DNA of 64,000 nt from Litorimonas cladophorae (GTDB lineage Bacteria > Pseudomonadota > Alphaproteobacteria > Caulobacterales > Maricaulaceae): assembly GCF_014652455.1 (NCBI RefSeq), contig NZ_BMYV01000001.1, positions 1,513,980-1,577,979 of the forward strand. The letters run 5' to 3'. The translations under genes and the position numbers were made by a program. This document shows positions 16,318 to 24,062 of this stretch, piece after piece. A model generated the notes under the pieces. The model saw nothing but the letters and a program-made list of their open reading frames with translations, was not told where the DNA came from and made no database searches. Numbering within the stretch: the stretch's first letter is position 1; each line of letters opens with the position of its first letter.

Positions 16318-16826
16318 TGTCGGCACAAATCTCTAACGCCCCTGTCGGCGTTCTCATCACGGGTGGGACGCTGGACAAGGTGCATGATACGCAGACCGAA
16401 AGTTTAGTGCTCGACGGCACAACGCGCGTCCAAGATATTTTCGCGCAAGGACGCACGAAGATCAGCCGTTTTAAAAATCTGATGCAAATCGACAGTCTGG
16501 ATATGACCGACGAAAACCGTGCACAGATTTTGAAAGCCGTCAAAACAGCGCCCGAAAACCGCCTCGTCATTACCCATGGCACAGGGACGATGGAAATCAC
16601 GGCGCAATATCTGGCGGCCGCTTTAGGGCCCGACAGCGAAAAGGTGATCGTGTTGACAGGCGCGATGCGGCCTTGGTCACTGGGACGTTCGGATGGGAAT
16701 TTTAATCTCGGCGGGGCCATCGTCGCCGCACGACTACTCCCCGCTGGGGTTTACGGCGTCATGAATGGACGCGTCTTTGCGGCGGCGGATCTACATAAAG
16801 ATGCAAAACGCGGGCGGTTTGATTAG
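16317..16826 (+). CDS. Short asparaginase-domain protein
   Basis: 169 aa, matching only the N-terminal domain of L-asparaginase, a known short family. The first catalytic threonine motif is present (TGGTLDKVHD), as are TGAMRPWSLGRSDGNFNLG and the conserved end MNGRVF. The second motif reads THGTGTM where asparaginases normally have HGTDTM: the threonine is kept but the aspartate is replaced by glycine, which could impair amidase chemistry. It starts inside the stop of the TonB-like gene. Confidence 0.75.
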   Translation: MSAQISNAPVGVLITGGTLDKVHDTQTESLVLDGTTRVQDIFAQGRTKISRFKNLMQIDSLDMTDENRAQILKAVKTAPENRLVITHGTGTMEITAQYLAAALGPDSEKVIVLTGAMRPWSLGRSDGNFNLGGAIVAARLLPAGVYGVMNGRVFAAADLHKDAKRGRFD

Positions 16827-17153
16827 TTAAATCGCGCTCGGTTCCTTTTTAATATGTCATGCATCTTTCGCTTTTGCGAGTTATTCCATACGACTGCCCG
16901 CAGAAAGAGACCAGAGCAGAGGCGCGACTAGCGGCGCTGAACGCGTGGTCGCCTGTGATAGCTATATCAGCTTCTGGGGAGTTATCTTCCCCACAAATTG
17001 CAACGGCATCCGCTTTAACCTGTCTCTCAACTAAATCTCCGTGGGTAACCCCCCTCTTGTAAAACTGCTTTGCCCCTATAATCAGAACACCTGTATTTTT
17101 ACGCTATAAAATCCGGCCGTCAGAGCAGGATATGTGTTTCGGGGACTGATTTA
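16827..17153. other. Intergenic region with an unassigned open frame
   Basis: 327 bases. The minus strand is open from 17103 to 16849 (84 codons) and reads plausibly protein-like (LIIGAKQFYKRGVTHGDLVE) but has no ATG or ribosome site near its 5' end. A plus-strand frame (16859-17062) overlaps it. It may be a decayed gene fragment; no family was recognised. Confidence 0.3.
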
Positions 17154-18476
17154 ATGGATGCGATGATACCGCTTTTGATCACGGTTGCGGGACTGGCTCT
17201 ACTGCTGTTCTTAGTGCTCCGTGTTAAATTGCCTGCCTTTCTGGCTCTGATTGCGATGAGCCTTTTAATCGGCATAGCCGTCGGCATGGCTCCGATGAAG
17301 GTTATCTCATCGATGCAGAAGGGCATGGGCGGAACGCTGGGCTTTGTGGCGATCGTGGTTGGGCTTGGCGCAATGTTTGGCGCCTTGTTGGAGGCGGCTG
17401 GCGGGGTAAGCGCTGTGTCGGAATCTTTGCTGAAACGATTTGGAGATAAGCGGGCACCTTGGGCGCTGGGGCTTGTCGGATTTCTAATCGCAATCCCTGT
17501 TTTCTTCGATGTCGCTTTCATTATTCTCGTACCTGTTATTCATAAACTATCGAAAAATTCAGGAAAAGCATTGCTCGTTTACGCCCTGCCATTATTGGCC
17601 GGACTTGCCGTAACACATGCTTTCATTCCGCCGACACCGGGGCCCATTGCTGTGGCGGATTTACTGGGCGCAGATTTAGGCTGGGTGATATTGCTAGGCT
17701 CAGCTGCGGGCTTGCCAGCCATGATATTGGCAGGGCCTGTACTGGCGCGGTTCTACAAAAATACAGCTGTCTCATCTGAGCCTGAGGTGCCCATGGCGGC
17801 AGAAACCCCCATAAATTTTTGGCATGCCATCTTTGCGATTTTGCTGCCGCTCTTCTTAATCCTTGGAAATACTATTGCGGGCCAGGCACTTGCGGACGGC
17901 GCCATAAAGTCGACGTTACAAGTTTTGGGGCATCCTTTTACGGCACTGATTATAGCCGTGGGGTATGCCTATATCGCTTTTGGCATTTCGCGCTCTATAC
18001 CGCTGGATAAACTGCAAGAGATTATGAACCGCGCTTTACTGCCAGCTGGCGTCGTAATTTTGATCACGGGCGCAGGCGGTGTATTGAAGCAGGTTCTCAT
18101 CGACTCTGGCGTTGGGGCGCAGTTGGCCGCCGTCATGACGGCTAATTCCATCCCGCTCTTACTCTTTGCCTTTCTAGTCTCCGCGATTGTGCGGGTAGCG
18201 CAAGGCTCAGCAACTGTCGCCATGCTGACTGGGGCGGGCTTAACCGCGCCTTTATTGATCGGCGCCGACCTATCCGCGCCCGACAAAGCCATATTGGTAA
18301 TTGCCATAGCCTCGGGCGCGAGCTTGCTCTCCCATGTCAATGATAGTGGCTTCTGGCTTGTGAACCGTTATCTGGGTCAAACAGAGGCAGAGACGTTAAA
18401 GTCCTGGACCGTGGCGTCGACAGTTGTCGGCCTGACAGGATTTGTTATGGCGTGTCTATTCAGCTTGATCTTCTGA
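17154..18476 (+). CDS. gntT: Gluconate:H+ symporter (GntP family)
   Basis: 440-aa permease with about 12-14 hydrophobic segments. GntP-family landmarks include FLIAIPVFFDVAFIILVPVI, THAFIPPTPGPIAVADLLGA and the C-terminal SHVNDSGFWLV stretch. It imports gluconate, which the kinase encoded convergently (18456-18974) would phosphorylate. The two 3' ends overlap by 21 bases. A weak GGGGAC ribosome site precedes the ATG. No GntR-type regulator is in the window. Confidence 0.9.
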   Translation: MDAMIPLLITVAGLALLLFLVLRVKLPAFLALIAMSLLIGIAVGMAPMKVISSMQKGMGGTLGFVAIVVGLGAMFGALLEAAGGVSAVSESLLKRFGDKRAPWALGLVGFLIAIPVFFDVAFIILVPVIHKLSKNSGKALLVYALPLLAGLAVTHAFIPPTPGPIAVADLLGADLGWVILLGSAAGLPAMILAGPVLARFYKNTAVSSEPEVPMAAETPINFWHAIFAILLPLFLILGNTIAGQALADGAIKSTLQVLGHPFTALIIAVGYAYIAFGISRSIPLDKLQEIMNRALLPAGVVILITGAGGVLKQVLIDSGVGAQLAAVMTANSIPLLLFAFLVSAIVRVAQGSATVAMLTGAGLTAPLLIGADLSAPDKAILVIAIASGASLLSHVNDSGFWLVNRYLGQTEAETLKSWTVASTVVGLTGFVMACLFSLIF

Positions 18477-18974
18477 CTGGATAATATCGCAGACCTGCTG
18501 AGCTAGAATGTCTACAGGTTGAAAAACATCTAGGGTGATAGCACGTTGAGGCATGTCTAAGGCTGCAAATTGAGAGGCCAATAAGTCGGCTTTAAAAAAG
18601 TGACCACTACGCTCTGAAAGGCGACGCTCTATCATAGCTTGAGCACCTTGCAGGTGAATGAATTGGCATCGTTCATTGAGCCCTTCGCGCAGGCGTTGGC
18701 GCACGGTTTTTGAGAGTGCCGAACAGGCTAAAATCATAGGGGCGTCTTTCCCATCTGATTTTGATGCCGTGCCTTGGCAAGTTTGGATCATGGCCTCCAC
18801 CCAAGGCATACGGTCTTCATCGTTTAAAGGAGTCCCCCTGCTCATTTTCTTAATATTAGATTTTGGATGAAAGTGATCGCCTTCTAAAAAAGGAATGTTT
18901 AGGCGTTTGGCTGCCTCACGCCCGACAGTGCTTTTACCGCACCCGGCCACACCCATTATGACATAAACTTTCAT
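18456..18974 (-). CDS. gntK: Gluconokinase
   Basis: 172-aa kinase forming 6-phosphogluconate from gluconate and ATP. The Walker A motif GVAGCGKST is at residues 8-16, followed by the GDHFHP substrate motif, the LNDEDRMPW region and SALSKTVRQRLR, all typical of the GntK family at its usual length. It is tail-to-tail with the gluconate permease and their coding ends overlap, so antisense interference between the two is possible. Confidence 0.93.
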   Translation of the reverse strand: MKVYVIMGVAGCGKSTVGREAAKRLNIPFLEGDHFHPKSNIKKMSRGTPLNDEDRMPWVEAMIQTCQGTASKSDGKDAPMILACSALSKTVRQRLREGLNERCQFIHLQGAQAMIERRLSERSGHFFKADLLASQFAALDMPQRAITLDVFQPVDILAQQVCDIIQSEDQAE

Positions 18975-19330
18975 AGCGGTTTTAAAGCCGAGGCGGCTCA
19001 GAGAAACAATAGGGCAAACTCAATAAGATGAGCTGCAAGCCAGCGAAACTTTGAAAATTTTCGACTCCGACACGCCGAACAATATCTCACCCTGACGAAA
19101 TTACAGGCAGAAAAGGGCAGTCTATTTATGGACTAACTGGACTCGAAAAAGGCATTGAGGCTTACCGGCCACTTGGTATTTTCTATCTATCTAAATGTTG
19201 TTGCGCAGATTATCGCACTTAGGGTTCGGTCCCATGCCCCATTTTACTTTTGCCTTCGCCACAAAACACTAACAATTCCTTCGCGCTCTCGGTAACGTGC
19301 TTCCAACACACGACATCCATGGAGCCACTC
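18975..19330. other. Intergenic region upstream of the M16 peptidase
   Basis: 356 bases holding divergent control sequence for gntK and the M16 peptidase gene. No gene, tRNA or obvious repeat was seen. Confidence 0.5.
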
Positions 19331-22198
19331 ATGACATCGACATTGCCCAAAAATTTAGAAAGACATTTCCGAAATAGCCTTTTGTGTTTTGCGGCGCCGC
19401 TGGCGTTGATCGCTTGTCAGCCTGCGAGTGTGGACACCGCAGCGCCTGCCAAATCCGAAGCGGCGCTCGACCTCGCCTTTGAGAAAATCACCTTGGACAA
19501 TGGCCTCGACGTTGTGTTCCATGTTGACCGTTCTGACCCTGTCGTCGCGATCAACCTCGCGGCCCATGTTGGCTCCGCGCGCGAGACGGAAGGTCGCACA
19601 GGATTTGCCCATCTCTTCGAGCATCTGCTGTTTTTGGATTCTGAAAACCTCGGCTATGGCGGGCTTGATGAAATGAACACACGCATTGGCGGCGAAGGCA
19701 CGAATGGCTTCACAACCAATGATATGACCCAATATTTCCAAGCCGTGCCTAAAGACGCGCTAGAAAAAGTCATCTGGGCCGAAGCGGATAAGCTGGGCTG
19801 GTTCATTAAAACTGTTAGCCAAGACGTTATCGACAATGAAAAACAAGTCGTCAAAAATGAGAAGCGCCAACGCGTCGATAATGCGCCCTATGGCCATAAT
19901 TGGTATGCCGTCGGCAAAGCGCTCTATCCAACCGATCACCCCTATAACTGGCAGGTCATCGGGTCGTTGGAAGATTTGGACGCCGCGAGCTTGAAGGACA
20001 CGCAAGACTTCTTCGCGCGGTGGTACGTCCCCAATAATGTAACCGTTACCATCAGCGGTGATTTCGATGTGGCCGAGGCCAAAACCCTTGTCGAAAAATA
20101 TTTCGGCGAGATTCCACGCGGCCAAGACGTCAGTGCCGCCACCCCGCGCCCGGGGAAAATCGACAGCGACATTAAGTTGATCCACGAAGATAATTTCGCG
20201 ACCGTTCCGCGCCTGACCCATGTCTGGCCAACAGTCGAGCAATATCACCCCGATAGCTACGCGCTCGAAATGCTCAGCTCATATTTGACCGAGGGCAAAA
20301 CAGCCCCATTCAACGAAGTATTGGTCGACGAAGAAAAACTTTCTCCGGGTCTTGGCGCTTTTTCGAACACCTCTGAAATTGCAGGCGAGTTTTACCTCAT
20401 CGCGCCGTCTAATGCGGGTACGGATTTGGACGCGCTCATGCCCGCCATCGACACCGCCTTCGCACGTTTCGAGGAAACGGGCATCCCGCAGAAAGACTTG
20501 GATCGGATCAAAGCCAAAATCGAAGTCGATTTTTACGGGAATTTTGACAGCGCCTTGAACAAAGCTATCGCCCTGTCCGAATATAACCTCTTCACCGATA
20601 ATCCGGGCGCGTATAAAGATGATCTTGCTGGCTATCGCGGCGTCACCCGTGACGATGTCATGCGCGTCTATGAGACCTATATCAAAGACAAGCCTGCCGT
20701 GATTACCAGCTTTGTGCCCAAGGGCGAACCTGCGTTGGGCGTTGAAGGTTCCGCCAAAGCCGATGTCGTTGAAGAAGTCATTGTCGAAGGTGAAGGCGCA
20801 GCAGTAGAATTTGACCCCGCCGCCCGCGTCATTGAAAATCCGACGCCGTCGACTTTTGATCGCAAAGTCGAGCCAGCGTTTGGCGCTGGCTATGACCTGC
20901 CGTCCCCAACAATTTGGCAAACTAAATATGACAATGGATTAAATGTTCTGGGTCTCGCCAGTGACGAAATTCCTGTCATTAATTTCACCCTGCGTTTGGA
21001 TGCGGGGCACCTTCGTAATCCGATCACCGCCCCCGCTCTGGCTGGCATGACCGCAGATATGTTGTCCAAAGGCACCGTCAATAAAACGACGGCAGAGTTG
21101 GAAGAAGCGATTGGTGCGCTCGGCTCTACCATTAACATCAGCGCGGGCAATACGGGCGCCTTTGTTTCTGGCACAACGCTGTCACGTAATTTCGATGCAA
21201 CCATGGCGCTTGTCAAAGAGATGACATTTGAACCGCGGTGGGATGCAGCGGAATTCGCAACCCTCAAGAACCAAGTCGCCCAAGCCATCACTCAATCCGA
21301 GGGCAATCCCAATTCCATCGCACGTCGCGAATTGGCGGAGCTGCGCTACAGCTCCACATCACCCCTGCATCACGCGGGTGGCACAGGATATGGATCGGCA
21401 GACGCTTTAGAAGCGATCACGCTGGAGGATTTGAAAGCCTTCCACGCGGGCCATTATACGCTCAATGGGGCAACCCTTCGCGTGGCGGGTGATTACACAG
21501 AAGCCAGCGTCGAAAGCGCGTTTAATTTAGATGATCTAGGTGCAGGTAAAACCCTGCCCGCCGTCAGTTCGGACCTCACGCCTGTCGGGGAAGCGCAAAT
21601 TTATTTCTATGACGTGCCTGGGGCCAAGCAATCCGTTCTGCGCCTGTCACGTCCGGCCTTGGCCGCGACGGATAAGGATTACCCTCTGGCGGAAGCGGTG
21701 AACTTCCCACTCGGCGGTATTTATACGTCGAAGTTGAACACGCAATTGCGGGTCGAAAAGGGTTACACCTACGGTATTCGCTCTGGCTTTGACGGCAGTC
21801 GCGAGAATGGAACATTTGCGGTATCTTCATCCGTGCGGACAAATGTCACCAAAGAGTCTCTGGAGCTGATCCGTAAAATTTTGTCCGAACATGGGCCTGA
21901 AACCACAGAAGACCAGCTCGCGGAATTGAAAGATGCCTTGCTGCGCGGACAAGCGCTGAAGACGGAAACCTTGCGCGATAAGCTGGGTGTCTTGGGCGAG
22001 ATTGATGCTTATGGTTATGCGCCTGATTACCGCGCGCAGAACGCCAAGGCTATTGCGGCCATGACGCTCGCAGATTTCAAACGGATCGCTGCGACACACC
22101 TCAATCCTGACGCGATGCAATATTTGATCGTCGGCGATGCCGCGACGCAGATGGAACCCGTGAAAAGTTTGGGTCTGCCTGTGACGGAGATTGAATAG
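19331..22198 (+). CDS. M16-family zinc peptidase lipoprotein
   Basis: 955 aa, two tandem M16 (pitrilysin-like) halves. A lipobox LIAC puts the lipid on C29, so it should be anchored in the envelope facing the periplasm. The first half has the inverted zinc motif H94-L-F-E97-H98 and a downstream glutamate in DNEKQVVKNE. The second half, from about residue 530, lacks HxxEH and is structural. The ATG at 19331 has GGAG six bases ahead; longer starts upstream are less likely. Its stop overlaps the GTG of the DUF4349 lipoprotein, so the two form an operon. Confidence 0.9.
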   Translation: MTSTLPKNLERHFRNSLLCFAAPLALIACQPASVDTAAPAKSEAALDLAFEKITLDNGLDVVFHVDRSDPVVAINLAAHVGSARETEGRTGFAHLFEHLLFLDSENLGYGGLDEMNTRIGGEGTNGFTTNDMTQYFQAVPKDALEKVIWAEADKLGWFIKTVSQDVIDNEKQVVKNEKRQRVDNAPYGHNWYAVGKALYPTDHPYNWQVIGSLEDLDAASLKDTQDFFARWYVPNNVTVTISGDFDVAEAKTLVEKYFGEIPRGQDVSAATPRPGKIDSDIKLIHEDNFATVPRLTHVWPTVEQYHPDSYALEMLSSYLTEGKTAPFNEVLVDEEKLSPGLGAFSNTSEIAGEFYLIAPSNAGTDLDALMPAIDTAFARFEETGIPQKDLDRIKAKIEVDFYGNFDSALNKAIALSEYNLFTDNPGAYKDDLAGYRGVTRDDVMRVYETYIKDKPAVITSFVPKGEPALGVEGSAKADVVEEVIVEGEGAAVEFDPAARVIENPTPSTFDRKVEPAFGAGYDLPSPTIWQTKYDNGLNVLGLASDEIPVINFTLRLDAGHLRNPITAPALAGMTADMLSKGTVNKTTAELEEAIGALGSTINISAGNTGAFVSGTTLSRNFDATMALVKEMTFEPRWDAAEFATLKNQVAQAITQSEGNPNSIARRELAELRYSSTSPLHHAGGTGYGSADALEAITLEDLKAFHAGHYTLNGATLRVAGDYTEASVESAFNLDDLGAGKTLPAVSSDLTPVGEAQIYFYDVPGAKQSVLRLSRPALAATDKDYPLAEAVNFPLGGIYTSKLNTQLRVEKGYTYGIRSGFDGSRENGTFAVSSSVRTNVTKESLELIRKILSEHGPETTEDQLAELKDALLRGQALKTETLRDKLGVLGEIDAYGYAPDYRAQNAKAIAAMTLADFKRIAATHLNPDAMQYLIVGDAATQMEPVKSLGLPVTEIE

Positions 22199-23112
22199 TG
22201 AAATTTAGTTTTAAAACTTTTCTCTTTTTCCTAGCCGCAGTAGGTTTACTCGCCGCGTGTGAAGATGGACCAAATTTCGTTGCTCCTGCTCCAATGGTTT
22301 TGGCCGAAGCTGACTTCGCCCCAAATGGCGCACCGCCGCCTCCACAGCTTTCACGCAAAGCCTCTGCCCCTAATGAACCCGACAGCGGCGCTGACCCAGC
22401 GGGTGTCTATCTCGCCTATCGATACGCCTATGGCCTCGTCATGCCCTCCGCGTCTGTCAAAGCGACCTCAGAAAAGCATATGCAAGTCTGCCGCGATGCA
22501 GGCCCGGCCAAGTGCCAGATCACAGGCTCCAGCACCAATAGCTATTCTGACGAGGATATCCGCGCGAACCTGTCCCTGCGCGCTGAACCGAAATGGTTGG
22601 AGACATTTGTCGCGGGCCTGAAGCAAGATGTATCGGACGTCGATGGTCGCATTGAAAATGCCAACACGTCAGTCGAAGACCTCACCCGCGCGATGCTTGA
22701 TACAGACGCACGGCTGAAGGCGCAGACGACCTTGCGCACCCGTCTTGAGAATTTGCTAGAGACACGCGATGCCAAACTGCCTGACTTATTGGCATTGGAA
22801 CGCGAGTTGGCCCGAGTCCAAGGCGAAATCGAAAGCGCCACAGCAAACCTGAAAGCGCTTCGCGCCCGCGTCTCCATGTCAGTCGTCAATATCAGCTATA
22901 CGAGCGAGCGTGTCGCGGTCAGCCGCAGTTCCGTTTCGCCCATTGGTGAAGCGATAAAAGACTTTGTCGGTATCGTGTCCGAGGGCATTGCCGGGGTCAT
23001 TACATTCGTTGCGTTCATGTTACCGTGGATGATCTTTGTCATCATTCCCGGTCTGTTCACGCTACGTTGGTTTTGGCGGCGTAGACAGTCCGCCAAACCG
23101 AACAAAGGCTAA
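22198..23112 (+). CDS. DUF4349 lipoprotein
   Basis: 304 aa. A signal peptide ending in a lipobox (GLLAAC, lipid on C21) and a Pro-rich linker (APNGAPPPPQLS) are followed by a DUF4349 domain with a long coiled coil (about residues 145-225; LERELARVQGEIESATANLK). A C-terminal membrane helix (ITFVAFMLPWMIFVIIPGLF) ends in a basic tail. The domain is found in envelope proteins of unknown function. It starts on GTG overlapping the M16 peptidase stop by one base, so the proteins are probably made together. Confidence 0.85.
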   Translation: MKFSFKTFLFFLAAVGLLAACEDGPNFVAPAPMVLAEADFAPNGAPPPPQLSRKASAPNEPDSGADPAGVYLAYRYAYGLVMPSASVKATSEKHMQVCRDAGPAKCQITGSSTNSYSDEDIRANLSLRAEPKWLETFVAGLKQDVSDVDGRIENANTSVEDLTRAMLDTDARLKAQTTLRTRLENLLETRDAKLPDLLALERELARVQGEIESATANLKALRARVSMSVVNISYTSERVAVSRSSVSPIGEAIKDFVGIVSEGIAGVITFVAFMLPWMIFVIIPGLFTLRWFWRRRQSAKPNKG

Positions 23113-23117
23113 CCCAC

Positions 23118-24062
23118 TTGAGCATTCTTTTCGTCCTCATCGGACTTTCCCTCTTAGTCTTTGGGGGCGATATTTTGGTCAAAGGGTCTGTCGCGCTGGC
23201 GACACGCCTTGGCATGTCCAAAGCCTTGATCGGCGTCACACTGATAGGCTTTGGCACCTCCATGCCTGAATTTGTCGCGACGTTTGGCGCCGCGGCTAAG
23301 GGCGCGCCTGATATTGCCTTCGGGAATGTCGTCGGGTCAAATATCTCGAATATCTTGATGATCTTGGGGGCCGCGACCCTGATCTCACCAATTGTGATCC
23401 GCATGCGGGGTCTCACCCGTGATGCAATCTTCGTTAGTTTTGGGTCCTTGGCGGCGGTCTATTGGATCTATGCTGGTGGCATCAGTCCGCTTGGCGGCGC
23501 TGTTCTGATCGCGGCATTTGTGGTCTATATGACATTGACCATCCGCGCAGATCTGAAAGCCGAGTTGGAGGCGAGTGTCGTCGATGATATCCTCAAGCCA
23601 TTATCTGTCCCGATGTCTCTTCTGTTTGCAATAGGTGGCATCGTGCTTTTGGTTTTAGGGGCAGAAGCCTTGATCCGTGGCGCGTCAGACATCGCGCGCG
23701 GTTTTGGGGTATCCGAAGCCATTATCGGAATCACAATTGTGGGTATCGGAACCTCTCTGCCCGAAGCGACGGCTGCGATCATTTCCAGCCTACGCGGCGA
23801 AAATGACCTCGCATTCGCCAATATTGTGGGATCAAATGTATTCAACGGATTGGCCATTTTAGGCGTCACGGCGCTGGTTCACCCCATGTCATTCAGCGTT
23901 GGTGGGTTCTCCATTCTTGATGGGGTCATCCTCTGCGCCGCGACGGCCGCCATGTTCATTTTGGCCCTGACGCACAAAGAACTGAAACGTTGGGAAGGCG
24001 CGTTGCTCGTTCTCGCCTATGTCGCCTATTTAGTTTGGTTGGTCCTGCGCGCGATCGGTTAA
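23118..24062 (+). CDS. Calcium/sodium antiporter (CaCA, YrbG-like)
   Basis: 314-aa inner-membrane exchanger with ten or so helices and the two inverted alpha repeats: GFGTSMPEFVAT with GNVVGSNISNI, and GIGTSLPEATAA with ANIVGSNVFNG. It uses a sodium or proton gradient to export Ca2+. The start is TTG with AAAGG nine bases ahead, and it follows the DUF4349 gene by 5 bases. Its 3' end overlaps that of the DUF2339 gene on the other strand by 33 bases. Confidence 0.9.
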   Translation: MSILFVLIGLSLLVFGGDILVKGSVALATRLGMSKALIGVTLIGFGTSMPEFVATFGAAAKGAPDIAFGNVVGSNISNILMILGAATLISPIVIRMRGLTRDAIFVSFGSLAAVYWIYAGGISPLGGAVLIAAFVVYMTLTIRADLKAELEASVVDDILKPLSVPMSLLFAIGGIVLLVLGAEALIRGASDIARGFGVSEAIIGITIVGIGTSLPEATAAIISSLRGENDLAFANIVGSNVFNGLAILGVTALVHPMSFSVGGFSILDGVILCAATAAMFILALTHKELKRWEGALLVLAYVAYLVWLVLRAIG

